Positions 35,208 through 44,191 of a stretch of 44,191 bases of DNA are shown piece after piece. The translations under genes and the position numbers were made by a program. The DNA comes from Candidatus Mediterraneibacter surreyensis (GTDB taxonomy: Bacteria > Bacillota > Clostridia > Lachnospirales > Lachnospiraceae): the NCBI GenBank assembly GCA_019118885.1, contig DWYB01000053.1:1-44191 (forward strand), written 5' to 3'. Below the pieces are notes generated by a model. The model saw only the letters and a list, made by a program, of their open reading frames with translations. It had not been told where the DNA came from and did no database searches. The stretch's first letter is position 1, and every line of letters starts with the position of its first letter.

Positions 35208-35270
35208 AGAAAACCAGTGGAAAGGGGAAACTTTATCAACTTTGTTCCCTATTTCAACCGGTTTTGTGTC
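35205..35270. repeat. Module B2, hairpin between A2 and the VanZ-like stop
   Basis: An imperfect hairpin: ACAGAAAACCAGTGGAAAGG on the left pairs with CAACCGGTTTTGTGT on the right around an ACTTTATCAACTTTG tip. It aligns with B1 (5391-5457) and its right end reaches the stop codon of the converging VanZ-like gene (35271-35269). A2 plus B2 thus fill the whole gap between two converging genes and could act as a terminator for both. Confidence 0.6.
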
Positions 35271-35775
35271 AGGTTAAATAGTTTACCCCTATCAGAAGTG
35301 CCATGAATGCTGTTATTGCGATCGTGCATATGATTGCTGCTATGTTAAGGATTTTTACTGTTTTTTCTTTCAGAAGTTTAGTAATCAGAAATACCAGAAA
35401 GATGCCTATTGCTCCGCCCAGTGTATTCATGATGAGATCTGTGATATCGCTGGCGCCTATCGCAAAGATAAACTGGATTACTTCGTACAGCAGGCTGAGT
35501 CCGAAGATCGGAGCAATCTTTTTTATTGCAGGAACCTTTGGCATCAGCATACCCAGATACAGACCGACTGGAATAAACACAATAAAGTTATTCATAATCT
35601 CGTCCATATCCATTTTTCCGTTTATCACAACAGAACCGGCAAAAGGAATCAAATTGACAGATCTGTAATGTCCTAAAGCCGAAAACGAAAACTGAGTCTT
35701 AAGTAAAATAATCCATGTTAATATAGTCAAATAAATAATAAGCAGGACGAGCGTAATTTTTTGCTCTTTCTTCAT
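35269..35775 (-). CDS. VanZ-like family membrane protein
   Basis: A 168-residue protein with about five hydrophobic segments and the VanZ-like pattern: an N-terminal helix with TWIILLKTQF, then RSVNLIPFAGS near 39, NNFIVFIPVGLYLGML near 63 and SDITDLIMNTLGGAIGIFL near 113. VanZ itself gives low teicoplanin resistance, but most family members have no known role, and no van genes are nearby. A GGAGGGAAAAG site precedes the ATG. It is a single gene flanked on both sides by long palindromes. Confidence 0.88.
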   Translation of the reverse strand: MKKEQKITLVLLIIYLTILTWIILLKTQFSFSALGHYRSVNLIPFAGSVVINGKMDMDEIMNNFIVFIPVGLYLGMLMPKVPAIKKIAPIFGLSLLYEVIQFIFAIGASDITDLIMNTLGGAIGIFLVFLITKLLKEKTVKILNIAAIICTIAITAFMALLIGVNYLT

Positions 35776-35924
35776 ATCTTTTCCCTCCTGTTCCTTTTTC
35801 TGTATACAGCATACGAGGGAATTTTTCAGATTGAGCTATAGAAATCTTTAATATTTTTTGAATTTTAAAACAAACTTTCCCGGCTACATCCCTATTGCAA
35901 CCAGTTTTTTTGACTTTCATATTT

Positions 35925-36275
35925 ATCGGAATGAGTGCCGTATCCGATAAAGCAGAAAACGGGCGGAGATGGGACGCAGGAAGACTCAAAAAGAGATGAA
36001 TGGTATGTGAGGAAGGCGACTTCGAAGTAATTCGAGAGAAAAAGTTAAGGCTCCGGAAGATGATATTAAGTCTGTATATGGAGTGTTTGAGGCGAAGCCG
36101 AGTTCTCCATTTGCAGGCTTTGTATTTAATCATCTTCCGGAACCTTTAATTTTTTCCGAATTACGTAGCGGAGCCTGAAGCACATGCCGGTCATCTCGAA
36201 AAAGTATTTGCGTGTCTCATCTCCGTCCGTTTTCGAACTTTATATAATTGCCATTCAGTCCGGCACATACGGAAT
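35925..36275. repeat. Long imperfect palindrome C2, ends next to the ribulokinase stop
   Basis: About 330-350 bp folding around 36095. Paired blocks are ATGGAG (36078-36083) with CTCCAT (36105-36110), TCCGGAAGATGAT (36052-36064) with 36129-36141, and the outer GAAAACGGGCGGAGAT (35955-35970) with 36219-36234 (one G-T type mismatch). GTGCCG (35935-35940) also faces CGGCAC (36261-36266). Its tip, ATGGAGTGTT...GTTCTCCAT, is shared with the side hairpin of C1 (5547-5580), so C1 and C2 are probably one family. The right end is within about 10 bases of the ribulokinase stop (36278-36276). Confidence 0.8.
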
Positions 36276-37880
36276 TTAGATCCCGGCGTCCACCGCTGCT
36301 CTTTCGATCGTCAGCCCTTTTGTGTACTTCTCCATAAATTTCTCATAACCTTCCACATCTTCCGGCACCGGATCCATTCCCGAGCCTTTTGTATCATGGA
36401 ATACTTTATTATTTAAGTAGTCTGTCAGGCTTTCGCCGTCTTCTTTTCGGACAAGATAATCTGCCAGCAGAGCGATCCCCCACGCGCCGCCTTCGCCGGC
36501 GGTCTCCATGACGTATACAGGGGTGTCGATAGCTCCGGCAAGGATCCGCTGTCCGACGCCTTTTGTCTTGAACAGGCCGCCATGGCCCATCATGCGGTCA
36601 AGTTTTACATTCTCTTTTTTAAGCAGGATATCCATTCCTGTCTTCAGAGCACCGAGAGATGTGTAGAGATTCACTCTCATAAAGTTTGCAAGGTTGAATT
36701 TGCTCTCAGGGGAGCGCACAAAGAGAGGCCGGCCCTCGTCAAATCCGGTGATATGCTCGCCTGAGAAATAGTTATATGCGAGCAGTCCGCCGCAGTCGGC
36801 GTCGCCTTCAAGGGCTTTATTGTAAAGGGTCCCGAACAGCTTGTTCATATCCACGTCGATGCCGAAGCTCTCGGCAAATTCTTTGAACAGTCCTACCCAT
36901 GCATTCAGGTCTGATGTACAGTTATTGCAGTGGACCATTGCCACCAGATCTCCGGCAGGTGTTGTCACAAGATCAATCTCTTCATACGGTTTTGTCAGAT
37001 CTTTCTCAAGGACCGCCATGGCGAATACGCTTGTTCCGGCGGATACATTACCTGTTCTTACGGCAACACTGTTTGTGGCTGTCATACCGGTTCCCGCATC
37101 GCCCTCCGGCGGACACATAGGAATGCCTGCTGACAGATTACCGGAGGGATCAAGGAGTTTCGCTCCCTCTTCCGTCATGCTGCCCGCATCTTCACCTGCC
37201 AGAAGCACTTTCGGAAGGAGCTCGCGGATCTTCCACGGGAATCCCTTGTCTGCCACCAGATCATCGAACTGATCCAGCATCCTGCTGTCGTAATCTTTCG
37301 CCTCTATATTGATCGGGAACATACCGGCTGCATCACCGCTTCCGATCACTTTCTGTCCGGTCAGCCTCCAGTGAATATATCCTGCAAGTGTTGTAAAGAA
37401 ACGCACTTTTCCCACATGATCCTCGCCGTTTAAAACCGCCTGATACAGATGGGCAATACTCCAGCGCTGAGGAATATGGTATGCGAAAAGCTCGGATAAT
37501 TTTGCTGACGCCTGGCCCGTGATCGTATTTCTCCATGTACGGAACGGTACGAGCAGTTCGTCATTCTCATCAAATGCCAGATAACCGTGCATCATAGCGC
37601 TGACACCTGCTGCCGCCAGGTTCGTGACCGTGACTCCGTATTCTTCCTGAACATTTTTCACAAGATCCTGATAGCTGCCCTGCAGCCCTTTCCATATCTC
37701 ATCGATATCATATGTCCAGATGTGATTCACATACTGGTTCTCCCAGTCGTAACTGCCGGACGCCACAGGCGACTTATCCACATCGATAAGTACTGACTTG
37801 ATCCTGGTCGATCCCAGCTCTATTCCAAGTATCGCCTGTCCGGCGCTTATCATTTCTCTGATTTCCTCTTTGCTTCGCAT
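36276..37880 (-). CDS. araB: FGGY-family carbohydrate kinase, probable L-ribulokinase
   Basis: An ATP-dependent sugar kinase that in this setting would phosphorylate L-ribulose between AraA and AraD. The 534 residues contain FGGY_N (about 15-290, starting [17 protein letters not shown]) and FGGY_C (about 300-495, with [20 protein letters not shown] near 465). It belongs to the longer Clostridial type rather than the E. coli AraB subgroup, so xylulokinase is possible by sequence alone; the ara neighbours favour ribulokinase. An AGGAGG-like site precedes ATG 37880. It is last in the cluster and separated from araA by ddh. Confidence 0.82.
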   Translation of the reverse strand: MRSKEEIREMISAGQAILGIELGSTRIKSVLIDVDKSPVASGSYDWENQYVNHIWTYDIDEIWKGLQGSYQDLVKNVQEEYGVTVTNLAAAGVSAMMHGYLAFDENDELLVPFRTWRNTITGQASAKLSELFAYHIPQRWSIAHLYQAVLNGEDHVGKVRFFTTLAGYIHWRLTGQKVIGSGDAAGMFPINIEAKDYDSRMLDQFDDLVADKGFPWKIRELLPKVLLAGEDAGSMTEEGAKLLDPSGNLSAGIPMCPPEGDAGTGMTATNSVAVRTGNVSAGTSVFAMAVLEKDLTKPYEEIDLVTTPAGDLVAMVHCNNCTSDLNAWVGLFKEFAESFGIDVDMNKLFGTLYNKALEGDADCGGLLAYNYFSGEHITGFDEGRPLFVRSPESKFNLANFMRVNLYTSLGALKTGMDILLKKENVKLDRMMGHGGLFKTKGVGQRILAGAIDTPVYVMETAGEGGAWGIALLADYLVRKEDGESLTDYLNNKVFHDTKGSGMDPVPEDVEGYEKFMEKYTKGLTIERAAVDAGI

Positions 37881-37972
37881 TTGCGCGTTCCTCCTTCTAT
37901 AGAATTCTGCCGCCGTATAAACCGGCAGACGCCTTACATCTTTCCCCGCCTGCCGGTCCGCGGTTCCGCGCC

Positions 37973-38959
37973 CTACAGCATCATCTTCCGCAGTTCTTCA
38001 CCGCTCTTCGCGCTTAAATATGCCGGTGGGATATCGAACACTGTCCTGCATCCGCACTGTCCTTCTGCGGACAGACGATATGCCGCCCGTGCATATGCGA
38101 TCAGAACCGAGGAAGTGAATTCCGGGTTGGAATCCAGCTTCAGGCTGTATTCAATGAGGTGGCTGTTCTCACCGTTCCACCCGGTCTTTCCGCTTCTGAG
38201 CACAAAGCCTCCGTGGGGAATACCGCTGTGATCTCTTTTTAATTCCTCCTCACTGATAAAATGTACTGTTGTATCATAATCCGAGAAATAGTTGGGCATG
38301 GTCTTGATCTCTTCCTCAACCTTGGCTGCATCTGCGCCTTCTTCGAGGACGACGAAGCACTCTCTCGTATGTTTCTGCCTCGTAGTAAGATCCGGATTTT
38401 CTCCATTTCTGACAGCTTCAAGCGCCGCATTTACAGGGATCGTATACTGCTTCGCATCCTTAACGCCCTCAACTCTGCGAATAGCGTCAGAATGCCCCTG
38501 GCTTACACCCTTGCCCCAGAAAGTATAATCCTTTCCGTCCGGCAGAATCGCATTAGCGTACAGTCTGTTCAGGGAAAACATTCCCGGATCCCAGCCTACG
38601 GAGATGATGCCGATCTTGCCGGCTTCTTTCGCGGCCGCATCCACATTCGCATAATGCTCCGGGATCTTTGCGTGGGTATCAAAGCTGTCGATGACATTGA
38701 ACATGCGTGCATACTCAGGCGTCTGCGTCGGAAGATCCGTAGCGCTTCCGCCGCAGAGGATCATAACGTCAATCTTATCTTTCCACTCTCCAGCCTCATC
38801 CGCCCGGCATACGGGTACACCTTCCGTCAATATCGTAACGTCGGCAGGATCCCTGCGGGTAAATACAGCCGCAAGTTCCATGTCCGGATTCTGTTTTACG
38901 GCACACTCGATACCTCTCCCGAGATTTCCATAACCTGATATACCTATTCTGATACTCAT
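37973..38959 (-). CDS. ddh: meso-Diaminopimelate D-dehydrogenase
   Basis: NADPH-dependent enzyme that makes meso-diaminopimelate directly from tetrahydrodipicolinate and ammonia, supplying lysine and peptidoglycan. The 328 residues match the family (about 326). The nucleotide loop is [16 protein letters not shown] (3-18). Substrate-site stretches include [18 protein letters not shown] (about 69), [16 protein letters not shown] (about 119) and [12 protein letters not shown] (about 248). It has a GGAGTAG site. It lies between araA and the ribulokinase gene on the same strand, which is not expected for a cell-wall/lysine gene; gaps on both sides (about 90-105 bases) leave room for its own control. 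Confidence 0.95.
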   Translation of the reverse strand: MSIRIGISGYGNLGRGIECAVKQNPDMELAAVFTRRDPADVTILTEGVPVCRADEAGEWKDKIDVMILCGGSATDLPTQTPEYARMFNVIDSFDTHAKIPEHYANVDAAAKEAGKIGIISVGWDPGMFSLNRLYANAILPDGKDYTFWGKGVSQGHSDAIRRVEGVKDAKQYTIPVNAALEAVRNGENPDLTTRQKHTRECFVVLEEGADAAKVEEEIKTMPNYFSDYDTTVHFISEEELKRDHSGIPHGGFVLRSGKTGWNGENSHLIEYSLKLDSNPEFTSSVLIAYARAAYRLSAEGQCGCRTVFDIPPAYLSAKSGEELRKMML

Positions 38960-39065
38960 TTTCTTCTACTCCTTTACTTCTTGTAGTATTTCGCTGTTAT
39001 TATACAGTTCCCCGGGCGGGTTTGCAATGAATACCGGTAAAACAGGCCCAACATTTCTGTACTGT

Positions 39066-40565
39066 TTATTTCCTGTATGCAACTTCATTCCATCTCAGTT
39101 CGTTCTTGAGATTTCTGATAGTCGTATCCTTGTCAATATAAACCGCCTCGATACCCATGGCTGCCGCCCAGTCTCCCATCTGCTCGCTTGTCAGATCGTA
39201 GGAGAACGCCGTATGATGCGCACCGCCGCAGAGGATCCACGCCTCTGCACCTGTCTGCAGGTTCGGCTCCGGAGTCCAGAATGCTGTTGCCACCGGAAGT
39301 TTCGGCATCGGTTTCTCAGTCTTCTTACAATTCACATCATTGATGATCAGGCGGAACCGGTCGCCGAGATCAATCAGGGAAGTAGCCACAGCCGGACCTG
39401 TCTTCGCTGTGAATACAAGTCTTGCCGGGTCTTCTCTGTCTCCCATGGAGAGGGGCTGCACTTTGATACTGATCGGACCGTCGGAGATCGTCGGACACAC
39501 TTCCAGCATATGTGCCTGAAGGATTCCTTCTTTGCCCGGAACCAGGTTGTATGTGTAGTCTTCCATAAAGGATGTTCCCTTGGCGTCTTTCATGCCCTCT
39601 GTCATGATCTTCATAATACGCACCATAGCGGCTGTCTTCCAGTCTCCCTCCGCTCCGAAACCGTAGCCCTTCTGCATCAGTCTCTGGATTGCAAGACCCG
39701 GAAGCTGTTTCAGGCTGCCCAGATCGCCGAAATGCGTAACGATGGCCTGATAGTTCTTCTCCTCCAGGAACCGCTCGAATCCGATCTCAATCTGAGCCTG
39801 TACAGCCACATGGCGGCGGAACTCTTCCGGATCTCTTCCTTCAAGCAGGATATCATATGTATCGTAGTACTCATCTGTAAGCGCCTTCACATCACTCTCA
39901 GATACGGCTTCTACAGCCTCCGCAATCTCGTTGACCGGATAAGCGTCTACCTCCCAGCCGAACTTGATCTGCGCCTCTACTTTATCGCCGTCCGTCACAG
40001 CCACATTTCTCATGTTGTCGGCCACTCTCATGACACGGACATGGCTGCTCTCGATGACGCCCACTGCCGTGCGCATCCAGGATGCGATCTTCTTCTGCAC
40101 TTTTTCATCTTCCCAGTAACCCACGATCACTTTCCTCTCGATACCCATGCGTGTGAAGATATGGCCGAACTCACGCCCGCCGTGGGCAGACTGATTTTCA
40201 TTCATGAAGTCCATGTCGATCGTATCATATGGAATCTCACGGTTAAACTGGGTATGCAAGTGAAGCAGCGGCTTCCTGTACTCCTGAAGTCCGAGGATCC
40301 ATGATTTTGCGGGGGAAAACGTATGCATCCATGTGATAACACCTGCACACGTCTCGTCCATATTCGCCTCGTTGAATGTTTTTCTGATCAGCTCATTTGT
40401 GATCAGCGTCGGCTTCAGTATAACCTCATAGGGAAGGTTTCCCGACTCGTTGAGCTTCCCCACAATGATTCTGGAGTGCTCCGCCACATGGGCAAGACAC
40501 TCATCTCCGTAAAGATCCTGTGATCCTGTGCAGAACCAGAATTTGTACTCTTTTCTTTTTAACAT
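39066..40565 (-). CDS. araA: L-arabinose isomerase
   Basis: Converts L-arabinose to L-ribulose with Mn2+. I chose ATG 40565, where AAGGAGGATACAAAA precedes the start; the frame to 40610 has only a spurious leader. That gives 499 residues, as in other AraA proteins (500). Recognisable parts are KFWFCTGSQDLYGDECL at the N-terminus, GFGAEGDWKTAAMVRIM near 300 and MLEVCPTISDGP near 345, holding metal-binding Glu residues, and LCGGAHHTAFSYDL near 445 with a catalytic His. It follows araD by 52 bases in the arabinose operon. Confidence 0.97.
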   Translation of the reverse strand: MLKRKEYKFWFCTGSQDLYGDECLAHVAEHSRIIVGKLNESGNLPYEVILKPTLITNELIRKTFNEANMDETCAGVITWMHTFSPAKSWILGLQEYRKPLLHLHTQFNREIPYDTIDMDFMNENQSAHGGREFGHIFTRMGIERKVIVGYWEDEKVQKKIASWMRTAVGVIESSHVRVMRVADNMRNVAVTDGDKVEAQIKFGWEVDAYPVNEIAEAVEAVSESDVKALTDEYYDTYDILLEGRDPEEFRRHVAVQAQIEIGFERFLEEKNYQAIVTHFGDLGSLKQLPGLAIQRLMQKGYGFGAEGDWKTAAMVRIMKIMTEGMKDAKGTSFMEDYTYNLVPGKEGILQAHMLEVCPTISDGPISIKVQPLSMGDREDPARLVFTAKTGPAVATSLIDLGDRFRLIINDVNCKKTEKPMPKLPVATAFWTPEPNLQTGAEAWILCGGAHHTAFSYDLTSEQMGDWAAAMGIEAVYIDKDTTIRNLKNELRWNEVAYRK

Positions 40566-40617
40566 TTTTGTATCCTCCTTATATAAATAAATTATTTGTG
40601 TCCTGTGCACGACGGTA

Positions 40618-41322
40618 CTATTTTTCTCCCGGCTGTCCGTAATATGCGTTCGCTCCGTGTTTCCTGTAGTAATGTTTGTCCTGGAGTTCCTGCGGTGCAG
40701 GCTTTACCTCCGGATTGATCAGCTCGCAACGTGCAGCCATCTTTGCCACTTCCTCCGTGACAACAGCATTGTGCACCGCCTCATGAGCGTCCTTGCCCCA
40801 TGTAAATACACCGTGATTCTTGCAGAGAACCGCTGGAACCGCAATATAATCTTTGTTCAGTCTCTCAAACTCATCAGCGATCAGAACGCCTGTATTTTTC
40901 TCATATGCTTCTTCGATCTCCTCTTTCGTAAGATTTCTCACGCAGGGGATCTCGCCATAGATATAATCCGCATGTGTGGTTCCATAGCATGGAATATCTC
41001 TTCCCGCCTGGGCCCAGCTCGTCGCCCATGATGAATGTGTGTGTACGACCCCGCCGATCTGCGGGAAACGATTGTAAAGCACCATGTGGGTCGGTGTATC
41101 TGAGGAAGGATTGTATCTTCCCTCAACTTTATTTCCATTCAGATCGACAACAACCATGTCGTCGGGCGTCAGCCTGTCATACTCTACCCCGCTTGGCTTG
41201 ATAACGAACAAGCCGCTCTCACGGTCTATCCCGCTTACATTTCCCCAGGTAAATGTTACAAGGTTGTATTTGGGCAGAAGCATATTCGCTTCATAGACTT
41301 CTTTCTTTAATTGTTCCAGCAT
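40618..41322 (-). CDS. araD: L-ribulose-5-phosphate 4-epimerase
   Basis: Class II aldolase-fold zinc enzyme producing D-xylulose 5-phosphate for the pentose phosphate pathway. Its 234 residues are the usual size. The metal site is visible as [12 protein letters not shown] near residue 93 (two His) and KNHGVFTWG near 168, with the flanking [14 protein letters not shown] as in other AraD proteins. A strong AGGAGG site precedes the ATG. It lies between araR (26-base gap) and araA. Confidence 0.96.
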   Translation of the reverse strand: MLEQLKKEVYEANMLLPKYNLVTFTWGNVSGIDRESGLFVIKPSGVEYDRLTPDDMVVVDLNGNKVEGRYNPSSDTPTHMVLYNRFPQIGGVVHTHSSWATSWAQAGRDIPCYGTTHADYIYGEIPCVRNLTKEEIEEAYEKNTGVLIADEFERLNKDYIAVPAVLCKNHGVFTWGKDAHEAVHNAVVTEEVAKMAARCELINPEVKPAPQELQDKHYYRKHGANAYYGQPGEK

Positions 41323-41348
41323 AATTATTTCCTCCTTATCCTGTCTTT

Positions 41349-42428
41349 CTAAATCTCATGGATCACCCGCACGGAGCTGCGTATCACAAGTTCCGGCTCA
41401 AATTCCTCTGTCTCCAGCTCTTCCTTCCTCAGAATCCGGCCAATGATCTTTTCTGCCGCAGTCTTTCCCAGACTTTCCACAGGGTTTTCCACAGAAGTTA
41501 ACGGCACAGAACAGAATTTTGCAAGCCCGGAATTGTCGATTCCTACAATGGACAGATCTTCCGGCACCCGCAGCCCGGACTTCTGAAAAATGCCGACCAG
41601 CTTATACGCCGTCTCATCGTTATAACAGACACAGGCCGTACACCCTTTCAGCCTCTTTAAAAACTTTGCGCTCTCCTCTTCCATGGATCTTAATTCCTCT
41701 GAATCGATCCATATGACCTGATCCCCGCGTATCCTGATATCCCGTTCCATCAGAGCATCTGTATAGCCCGCATATCTGAGATGCCCCTGTCCGTCATCCG
41801 CTTTAAATATGCCGCCTATCCGGATATGTCCGCACTCTGCGAGATGTTTCGCGGCAAGATATCCCGCCTTCTGGTCATCCATACTGACATGTGGAATATC
41901 CAGTTCCCTGTAATAGCTGTTTACAAACATGACCGGTATCCCGAGCCTTTCAAGTTCTCTATACAGCTCCAGGTTCGGATTGGGCAGGGCGCTCTTCACG
42001 GTCTCTGCAATGATCCCGTCCACCGACTGAGTGCGGATGAACTCCCGCAGCAGCATCCTCTCCTTTTCCACTGCATTGTCCGTCATGGAAATCTGCAGCG
42101 TACATCCCTCCCTGGAAAGCACAGACTCAATCCCCTTTATAATAGAAGGGAAGATATATGTATCTACATAAGTCAGCATGACGGCAATCCGGATCTCTTT
42201 TCCCGTATAACGCCGCGTATTCACTGTCACATAGGTTCCGCTGCCTCGTCGCCCCTCAACGATCCCGTTCTCCGTGAGTTCCTCCATGGCACGCCGGACG
42301 GTCTGCCGGCTGACACCGAACTGTTCCATCAATTCGTTTTCGGAAGGCAGCTTATCCCCCCGGCATAACATTCCATTTTCAATCTCCTGCCGGATCCATT
42401 CTACAATCCGCTCATATTTTTTCTGCAT
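41349..42428 (-). CDS. araR: AraR-type arabinose repressor (GntR/LacI hybrid)
   Basis: A 359-residue repressor with an N-terminal GntR winged helix (about 1-70, with [20 protein letters not shown] and [10 protein letters not shown]) joined to a LacI-type sugar-binding domain (about 75-355, with [20 protein letters not shown] near 291). This architecture defines AraR of Bacillus and relatives, which is released from DNA by L-arabinose. It is first in the arabinose cluster and shares its upstream region with candidate operators (42503-42596). The start is preceded by AAAGGGG. Confidence 0.93.
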   Translation of the reverse strand: MQKKYERIVEWIRQEIENGMLCRGDKLPSENELMEQFGVSRQTVRRAMEELTENGIVEGRRGSGTYVTVNTRRYTGKEIRIAVMLTYVDTYIFPSIIKGIESVLSREGCTLQISMTDNAVEKERMLLREFIRTQSVDGIIAETVKSALPNPNLELYRELERLGIPVMFVNSYYRELDIPHVSMDDQKAGYLAAKHLAECGHIRIGGIFKADDGQGHLRYAGYTDALMERDIRIRGDQVIWIDSEELRSMEEESAKFLKRLKGCTACVCYNDETAYKLVGIFQKSGLRVPEDLSIVGIDNSGLAKFCSVPLTSVENPVESLGKTAAEKIIGRILRKEELETEEFEPELVIRSSVRVIHEI

Positions 42429-42479
42429 CCGCCAGCCCCTTTCTTTGTTTCTCCCATCCGTTCACCACTTTATAAATAA

Positions 42480-42515
42480 ACTATATAGCATAACAACTTT
42501 CAATACAATTCGCAA
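42480..42515 (-). promoter_or_regulatory. Promoter of the arabinose operon
   Basis: Two overlapping -35/-10 pairs are possible on the minus strand, both with 17-base spacers: TTGTAT (42508-42503) with TATAGT (42485-42480), and TTGCGA (42515-42510) with TATGCT (42492-42487). GAATTGTATTG within this promoter resembles the halves of the inverted repeat at 42554-42596. Confidence 0.55.
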
Positions 42516-42553
42516 TTCAGCTAAATATTTTATCGGATTTTTGGCATAAAATA

Positions 42554-42596
42554 AGAAGTTGTACTGTTTTTTGTTTTCATAAGCAATACAACTTCT
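42554..42596. promoter_or_regulatory. Inverted repeat, candidate AraR operator
   Basis: Perfect 10-bp arms AGAAGTTGTA (42554-42563) and TACAACTTCT (42587-42596) with a 23-bp spacer. Each arm extends to an AGTTGTAYTG motif, and GAATTGTATTG in the araR promoter is a third related site. Bacillus AraR sites contain TTGTAC halves, so autoregulation by AraR is likely. The region also lies between the tsf terminator and the araR promoter. Confidence 0.5.
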
Positions 42597-42615
42597 ATAT
42601 TCAATCCTCATTACA

Positions 42616-42661
42616 AAAATCCCCTATAAACAGTGAATATTCACTGTTTATAGGGGATTTT
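42616..42661 (-). terminator. 46-bp perfect palindrome, terminator of rpsB-tsf
   Basis: Positions 42616-42661 read identically on both strands, centred between 42638 and 42639 (AATATT at the centre). The terminal AAAA/TTTT give a five-T tail on the minus strand, 28 bases after the tsf stop codon, so it acts as an intrinsic terminator. The full symmetry would let it work for either strand and also lets duplex DNA extrude a cruciform. Confidence 0.88.
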
Positions 42662-42688
42662 ACTCAAAATCTCAACACAGACTCCGCA

Positions 42689-43612
42689 TTACGCGTTCAT
42701 CTGTTTTGCTACTTCCTCTGCAAAGTTCTCTTCTTTCTTCTCGATTCCTTCGCCTGTCTCATAACGAACAAACTTTGTAACTGTTACTTTTGCGTTGTTT
42801 TCTTTTGCTACTTTATCAACGTATTTTGCAACAGTCAGATCGCTGTCCTGTACATATACCTGATCAAGCAGGCAGATCTCTTTCATCTCTTTGTTGAGAC
42901 GTCCAATGATCATCTTCTCGATAATGTTGTCCGGTTTCTCCGGGTTCTCTTTCTTAGCCTGAGCAAGAAGAATCTCTTTCTCGTGATCCATGAACTCCTG
43001 AGATACTTCATTTCTGGATACATACTTCGGAGACATAGCTGCAACCTGCATAGCCACATTCTTCAGGCATGTCTTAATCTCATCGTTTACTACGTCTGTA
43101 TCAGCAACTACGAGAACACCGATACGTCCGCCGCCATGGATATAGGATACAACACATCCGTTCTCAGCTTCTACTCTCTCGAATCTTCTGATATTCAGAT
43201 TCTCTCCGATCACTGCGATCTTCTCTACAAGAGCATCTTTTACGGTCTTGGATGTATCTGCTGCCCAAGCCTCTGCCATGAAAGAATCCATGTCAGCCGG
43301 GTTGTTATCTGCAACCTGATTTACAACTGTCTCAACGAATCCCTGGAACTCATCGTTCTTTGCAACGAAATCCGTCTCAGAGTTAACCTCAACGATAGCT
43401 GCAACCTTGTCATCTCTTACGACAGTCTTAACAATACCCTCTGCTGCGATTCTGCCGGCTTTCTTCTCAGCCTTTGCCTGTCCGTTCTTTCTGAGGAACT
43501 CAACAGCTGCGTCCATATCGCCGTTTGTCTCTGTAAGGGCTTTCTTGCAGTCCATCATTCCTGCGCCTGTCATTTCTCTTAATTCTTTTACCATTCCTGC
43601 TGTGATTGCCAT
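42689..43612 (-). CDS. tsf: Translation elongation factor Ts
   Basis: Nucleotide exchange factor for EF-Tu. I chose ATG 43612, since TGGAGGA precedes it and the protein starts MAITAGMVKELREMTGAGMM like other EF-Ts; the frame to 43627 adds five residues. The 307 residues have the UBA-like N-terminal domain (about 1-52, with CKKALTETNGDMDAAVEFLR) and the core (EVNSETDFVAKNDEF near 80). It follows rpsB by 27 bases, the usual bacterial order. Confidence 0.97.
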   Translation of the reverse strand: MAITAGMVKELREMTGAGMMDCKKALTETNGDMDAAVEFLRKNGQAKAEKKAGRIAAEGIVKTVVRDDKVAAIVEVNSETDFVAKNDEFQGFVETVVNQVADNNPADMDSFMAEAWAADTSKTVKDALVEKIAVIGENLNIRRFERVEAENGCVVSYIHGGGRIGVLVVADTDVVNDEIKTCLKNVAMQVAAMSPKYVSRNEVSQEFMDHEKEILLAQAKKENPEKPDNIIEKMIIGRLNKEMKEICLLDQVYVQDSDLTVAKYVDKVAKENNAKVTVTKFVRYETGEGIEKKEENFAEEVAKQMNA

Positions 43613-43639
43613 GATAAATTCCTCCATTAAATCAAGATA

Positions 43640-44191
43640 TTACTCTTCTACAGCCTCTTCAACTTCTGCCTCTTCAGCAGCCTCTACTTCATAGTAGTCT
43701 TCCTCTGCATCAGCAGCTGCTCCCTGGTTTGCTTCGATGACAGCATCAGCCATCTTGGAAACGATCAGTTTCACTGCTCTGATTGCATCGTCGTTACCCG
43801 GGATTACATAGTCAAGCTCTTCCGGATCACAGTTTGTATCACAGATACCGATCAGTGTGATTCCCAGTGTGTGCGCTTCCTGTACGCAGATTCTCTCTTT
43901 TTTCGGGTCAACTACGAAGATTGCATCCGGCAGTCTCTTCATCTCTTTGATACCGCCAAGGTTCTTTTCAAGTTTAGCCCACTCTTTTTTCAGTGCGATA
44001 ACTTCTTTCTTCGGAAGTACGTCGAATGTTCCGTCTTCTGACATAGCCTCGATCTCTTTCAGACGTTTTACACGGCTCTGGATCGTCTTGAAGTTTGTGA
44101 GCATACCGCCCAGCCATCTCTCGTTTACATAGAACATACCGCAGCGCTCTGCCTCTGTCCTGATGGCATCCTGAGCCTGCTTCTTTGTTCC
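43640..44191 (-). CDS. rpsB: 30S ribosomal protein S2, 5' part missing
   Basis: Partial gene running off the right edge, which cuts the N-terminal region (start codon not in the window). The visible reading frame starts [20 protein letters not shown] and includes [32 protein letters not shown] and the S2 core [20 protein letters not shown]. About 183 residues are present out of roughly 245. The C-terminus carries an acidic extension ([20 protein letters not shown]) beyond the core, common in Clostridia. It is co-transcribed with tsf. Confidence 0.97.
   Translation of the reverse strand, partial: GTKKQAQDAIRTEAERCGMFYVNERWLGGMLTNFKTIQSRVKRLKEIEAMSEDGTFDVLPKKEVIALKKEWAKLEKNLGGIKEMKRLPDAIFVVDPKKERICVQEAHTLGITLIGICDTNCDPEELDYVIPGNDDAIRAVKLIVSKMADAVIEANQGAAADAEEDYYEVEAAEEAEVEEAVEE

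Noticed and set aside
35269-35775. VanZ-like gene as a glycopeptide resistance gene
   Set aside because: No vanA/H/X/R/S genes nearby, and VanZ-like proteins are common in Clostridia without resistance.
35935-36266. Possible insertion sequence
   Set aside because: No transposase frame, no target-site duplication that I can see, and the symmetry runs through the whole element rather than only at its ends.
37920-37960. CCGGCAG/CTGCCGG hairpin between ddh and the ribulokinase gene as a terminator
   Set aside because: The stem is only about 8 bp with a loop over 20 nt and no T-run; too weak to call.

Overview
The window looks like chromosome from a gut-type Lachnospiraceae (Clostridia, Bacillota). 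The pointers are T-box leaders, a glycine riboswitch, anaerobic ribonucleotide reductase (NrdDG), an Rpn-type remnant, a DUF3793/flavodoxin pair, strong AGGAGG ribosome sites and moderate GC. The genus cannot be fixed from sequence alone. Almost all genes are ordinary housekeeping and sugar-use genes, most on the minus strand.

Layout: 1-280, a T-box leader (probable Leu specifier) for a gene beyond the left edge. 313-3172, nrdD-nrdG with a promoter embedded in two NrdR boxes. 3304-4950, an alanine/glycine:sodium symporter under a single-aptamer glycine riboswitch. 5016-5756, an intergenic block made almost entirely of long imperfect palindromes. 5759-8059, thrS with a Thr T-box. 8072-8352, a broken Rpn-family gene. 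8520-19701, a maltodextrin operon: binding protein, two permeases, a pullulanase/glycogen-debranching fusion, a neopullulanase-type enzyme and an alpha-glucosidase, with a divergent LacI-family regulator. 20930-24729, an omega-amidase-like hydrolase, an HD protein, a ZIP transporter, and a DUF3793-flavodoxin operon with a Fur-type promoter. 24898-30109, a small P-loop protein, a large membrane protein of unknown role, and TrkH/TrkA potassium uptake. 30244-32418, an EF-G paralogue. 32545-34949, tyrA-aroA. 34946-35270 and 35925-36275, further long palindromes flanking a VanZ-like gene. 36276-42596, an arabinose cluster (araR-araD-araA, ddh, ribulokinase). 42616 to the end, tsf and rpsB (rpsB cut by the right edge).

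The maltodextrin genes form a complete path: capture by the lipoprotein, import by MalFG (no ATPase gene is in the window), debranching and cleavage by three GH13 enzymes plus a GH133 domain. The arabinose genes encode isomerase, kinase and epimerase under an AraR-type repressor. The best candidate for something undescribed is the set of long imperfect palindromes (about 260-380 bp each) in at least two related families. They fill intergenic gaps, change in step on both arms between copies, and end at or next to the stop codons of neighbouring genes.
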